Shown one piece after another: positions 40,501 through 44,864 of a stretch of DNA of 64,000 bases (its first letter is position 1; each line of letters begins with the position of its first letter). The notes beneath the pieces are model-generated. The model saw nothing but the letters and a program-made list of their open reading frames with translations. It had not been told where the DNA came from and searched no databases. Where the stretch lies: NCBI RefSeq assembly GCF_037325665.1, contig NC_090249.1:64249353-64313352 (forward strand), read 5' to 3'. A program made the position numbers and the translations under genes. This DNA comes from Littorina saxatilis (Eukaryota; Mollusca; Gastropoda; Littorinimorpha; Littorinidae).

Positions 40501-43500
40501 ATAGGAAAGGCATCTAACTCATTCCGTTGGCAGACCATAGCCTGTCAGGATGAACCACACTGGGGTGAGTCCTGTTTACATAGGAAAGGCATCTAACTCA
40601 TTCCGTTGGCAGACCATAGCCTGTCAGGATGAACCACACTGTGGTGTGTCCTGTTTACATAGGAAAGGCATCTAGCTCATTTAGTTGGCAGGCCATAGCC
40701 GGTCAGGATGAACCACACTGGGGTGTGTCCTGTCTACAGCTTGAGGGGAGGATGTGACAATGAATGCCAACTCGCACACAGGGATGGCCAAATCGTTCGC
40801 CTGGTCGCTAGGTGCGAGTAAAAAAAATCCGCTGGACTAGTTGAAACTGCCTGGCAACTTGCCCGGCTGACCAATGAAAATTCTGGTCAAATGCGACCCA
40901 TTTGGTTGTAATATAGGGTTTTAAAGCCATCATAATAAACCCTGTAGATGAAGTGAGGTATGTACCAGGCCAGCGAAATTTCTGCCCGGCTGACGAGTTA
41001 ACATTTTGAGATTTGGCACACTTGCTATTAGCCCCCTGCGTGTTCTCTTAAAACACAAGATACACAAGTTATCTAACCCTAACATTTTCAAGACATCAAG
41101 GCTGGAAATGAAAATGACTGTGTGCGTGCAGTCTGTTATAGTATTGATAATAATGATTGATGATGACAATATTGATCATAATGAATGATGATGACAATAA
41201 TGGTGATAATGATTGATGATGATAATAATGGTGATAATGACTGATGATGACAATAATGATAATAATGATTGATGATGACAATATTGATCATAATGAATGA
41301 TGATGACAATAATGATAATAATGACTGATGATGACAATAATTAACCCTAATGATTGATGATGACAATAATGATAATAATGATTGATGATGACAATAATTA
41401 ACCCTAATGATTGATGATGACAATAATGATCATAATGATTGATGATGACAATAATGATCATAATGACTGATGATGACAATAATGATCATAATGACTGATG
41501 ATGACAATAATGACTGATGATGACAATAATGGTGATAATGACTGATGATGACAATAATGGTGATAATGACTGATGATGACAATAATGATGATAATGATTG
41601 ATGATGACAATAATGATAATAATGACTGATGATGACAATAATGGTGATAATGACTGATGATGACAATAATGATAATAATGATTGATGATGACAATAATGA
41701 TAATAATGATTGATGATGACAATAATGACTGATGATGACAATATTGATCATAATGACTGATGATGACATTAATGATAATAATGATTGATGATGACAATAA
41801 TGACAATAATGACTGATGATGACAATAATGATAATAATGACTGATGACTAACCCTAACCTAATGATGACAATAATGATAATGATTGATGATGATTCTTTC
41901 TTTATTTGGTGTTTAACGTCGTTTTCAACCACGAAGGTTATATCGCGACGGGATTGATGATGATAATAATGGTGATAATGACTGATGATGACAATAATGG
42001 TGATAATGACTGATGATGACAATAATGGTGATAATGACTGATGATGACAATAATGGTGATAATGACTGATGATGACAATAATGGTGATAATGACTGATGA
42101 TGACAATGACTAACCCGAATGATTGATGATGACAATAATGATTGATGATGACAATAATGGTGATAATGATTGATGATGACAACAATGGTGATAATGACTG
42201 ATGATGACAATAATGGTGATAATGATTGATGATGACAATGACTAACCCTAATGATTGATGATGACAATAATGATTGATGATGACAATAATGGTGATAATG
42301 ATTGATGATGACAATAATGGTGATAATGATTGATGATGACAATGACTAACCCTAATGATTGATGATGACAATAATGATTGATGATGACAATAATGGTGAT
42401 AATGATTGATGATGACAACAATGGTGATAATGACTGATGATGACAATAATGGTGATAATGACTGATGATGACAATAATGATAATGACTGATGATGACAAT
42501 AATGATAATAATGACTGATGATGACAATAATGGTGATAATGACTGATGATGACAATAACGGTGATAATGATTGATGATGATAACAATGGTGATAATGACT
42601 GATGATGACAATAATGATACTGACTGATGATGACAATATAATGACTGATGATGACAATAATGATTGATGATGACAATAATGGTGATAATGATTGATGATG
42701 ACAATAATGGTGATGATTGATGATGGTAATAATGGTGATAATGACTGATGATGACAAAAATGGTGATAATGATTGATGATGACAATAATGGTGATAATGA
42801 CTGATGATGACAATAATGATAATGACTGATGATGACAATAATGGTGATAATGATTGATGAGGACAATAATGATAATAATGATTGATGATGACAATAATGG
42901 TGATAATGATTGATGAGGACAATAATGATAATAATGATTGATGATGACAATAATGATAATAATGATTGATGATGACAATAATGATAATAATGACTGATGA
43001 TGACAATAATGGTGAAAATGATTGATGATGACAATAATGATAATAAAGATTGATGATGACAATAATGATACTAATGATTGATGATGACAATAATGGTGAT
43101 AATGACTGATGATGACAATAATGATAATAATGACTGATGATGATAATAATGGTGATAATGACTGATGATGACAATTATGGTGATAATGACTGATGATGAC
43201 AATAATGGTGATAATGACAATAATGGTGATAATGATTGATGAGGACAATAATGATAATAATGATTGATGATGACAATAATGGTGATAATGACTGATGATG
43301 ACAATAATGGTGATAATGACTGATGATGACAATAATGGTGATAATGATTGATGATGACAATAATTAACCCTAATGATTGATGATGACAATAATGATTGAT
43401 GATGATAATAATGGTGATAATGATTGATGATGACAATAATGGTGATGATTGATGATGACAATAATGGTGATGACTGATGATGACAATAATGGTGATAATG

Positions 43501-44330
43501 ACTGATGATGACAATAATGGTGATAATGACTGATGATGACAATAATGGTGATAATGATTGATGATGACAATAATGATAATAATGATTGATGATGACAATA
43601 ATGATAATAATGATTGATGATGACAATAATGACAATAATGGTGATAATGACAATAATGGTGATAATGATTGATGATGACAATATAATGACTGATGATGAC
43701 AATAATGATTGATGATGACAATAATGGTGATAATGATTGATGATGACAATAATGGTGATGATTGATGATGGTAATAATGGTGATAATGACTGATGATGAC
43801 AAAAATGGTGATAATGATTGATGATGACAATAATGACAATAATGGTGATAATGACAATAATGGTGATAATGATTGATGATGACAATATAATGACTGATGA
43901 TGACAATAATGATAATAATGACTGATGTTGACAATAATGATAATAATGATTGATGGTGACAATAATGGTGATAATGATTGATGATAATAACTAACCCTAA
44001 TGATTGATGATGATAATAATGATTGATGAGGACAATAATGGTGATAATGATTGATGAGGACAATAATGGTGATAATGATTGATGATGACAATAATGGTGA
44101 TGATGATTGATGATGACAATAATGGTGATAATGATTGCAATGGTTTCTGATGATGATTTGTGTTTTATTTGCACCAATACTTGCTGGTAATGATAACTGA
44201 TGATGATAATCAGGATGAATTTGACAATGATGATTTGCATTCTATTTGCAACAATAATTACTGGTGATGATGATGATGTTCTTATTGATGATGATGCTGA
44301 TGATGATGATAACAATGATGACGATGGTAT

Positions 44331-44394
<64 letters not shown>

Positions 44395-44824
44395 AATGAC
44401 AATGATGACGATGTGTGTTGTACTTGCAGTCTCGGAACAAGACCACCCTGGAGCTGGACTGCAGGAAGAGTCGCAATTGTGTCAGTAACCTTGACAACAT
44501 GGAGCCCACTGTCACAGTGCCCGGCCACGCCAAAAAGGTCAGTTGGTTTGAAACTGTGTTGCAGTTGTCTGTTTGCTTGTGTAGGTCTCTCACACCCAGC
44601 CCCCCTCCCCCCCCCCCCCCCCCCCCCACCCAGCGTCTGTTGTCTGTCAGCGTCTGTTGTCTGTTTGCTTGTGTAGGTCTCTCACACCCAACCTCCCCCC
44701 CCCCCCCCTACCCAACGTCTGTTGTCTGTTTGCTTGTGTAGGTCTCTCACACCAAACCTCCCCCCCCCCCTACCCAGCATCTGTTGTCTGTTTGCTTGTG
44801 TAGGTCTCTCACACCCAACCTCCC

Positions 44825-44864
<40 letters not shown>

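Noticed and set aside
41430-44528. Ile/His/Ser-rich minus-strand frames up to 579 codons
   Set aside because: The 28-bp unit gives a stop-free 84-bp cycle. No domain is present, and the frames cover exon I on the wrong strand.
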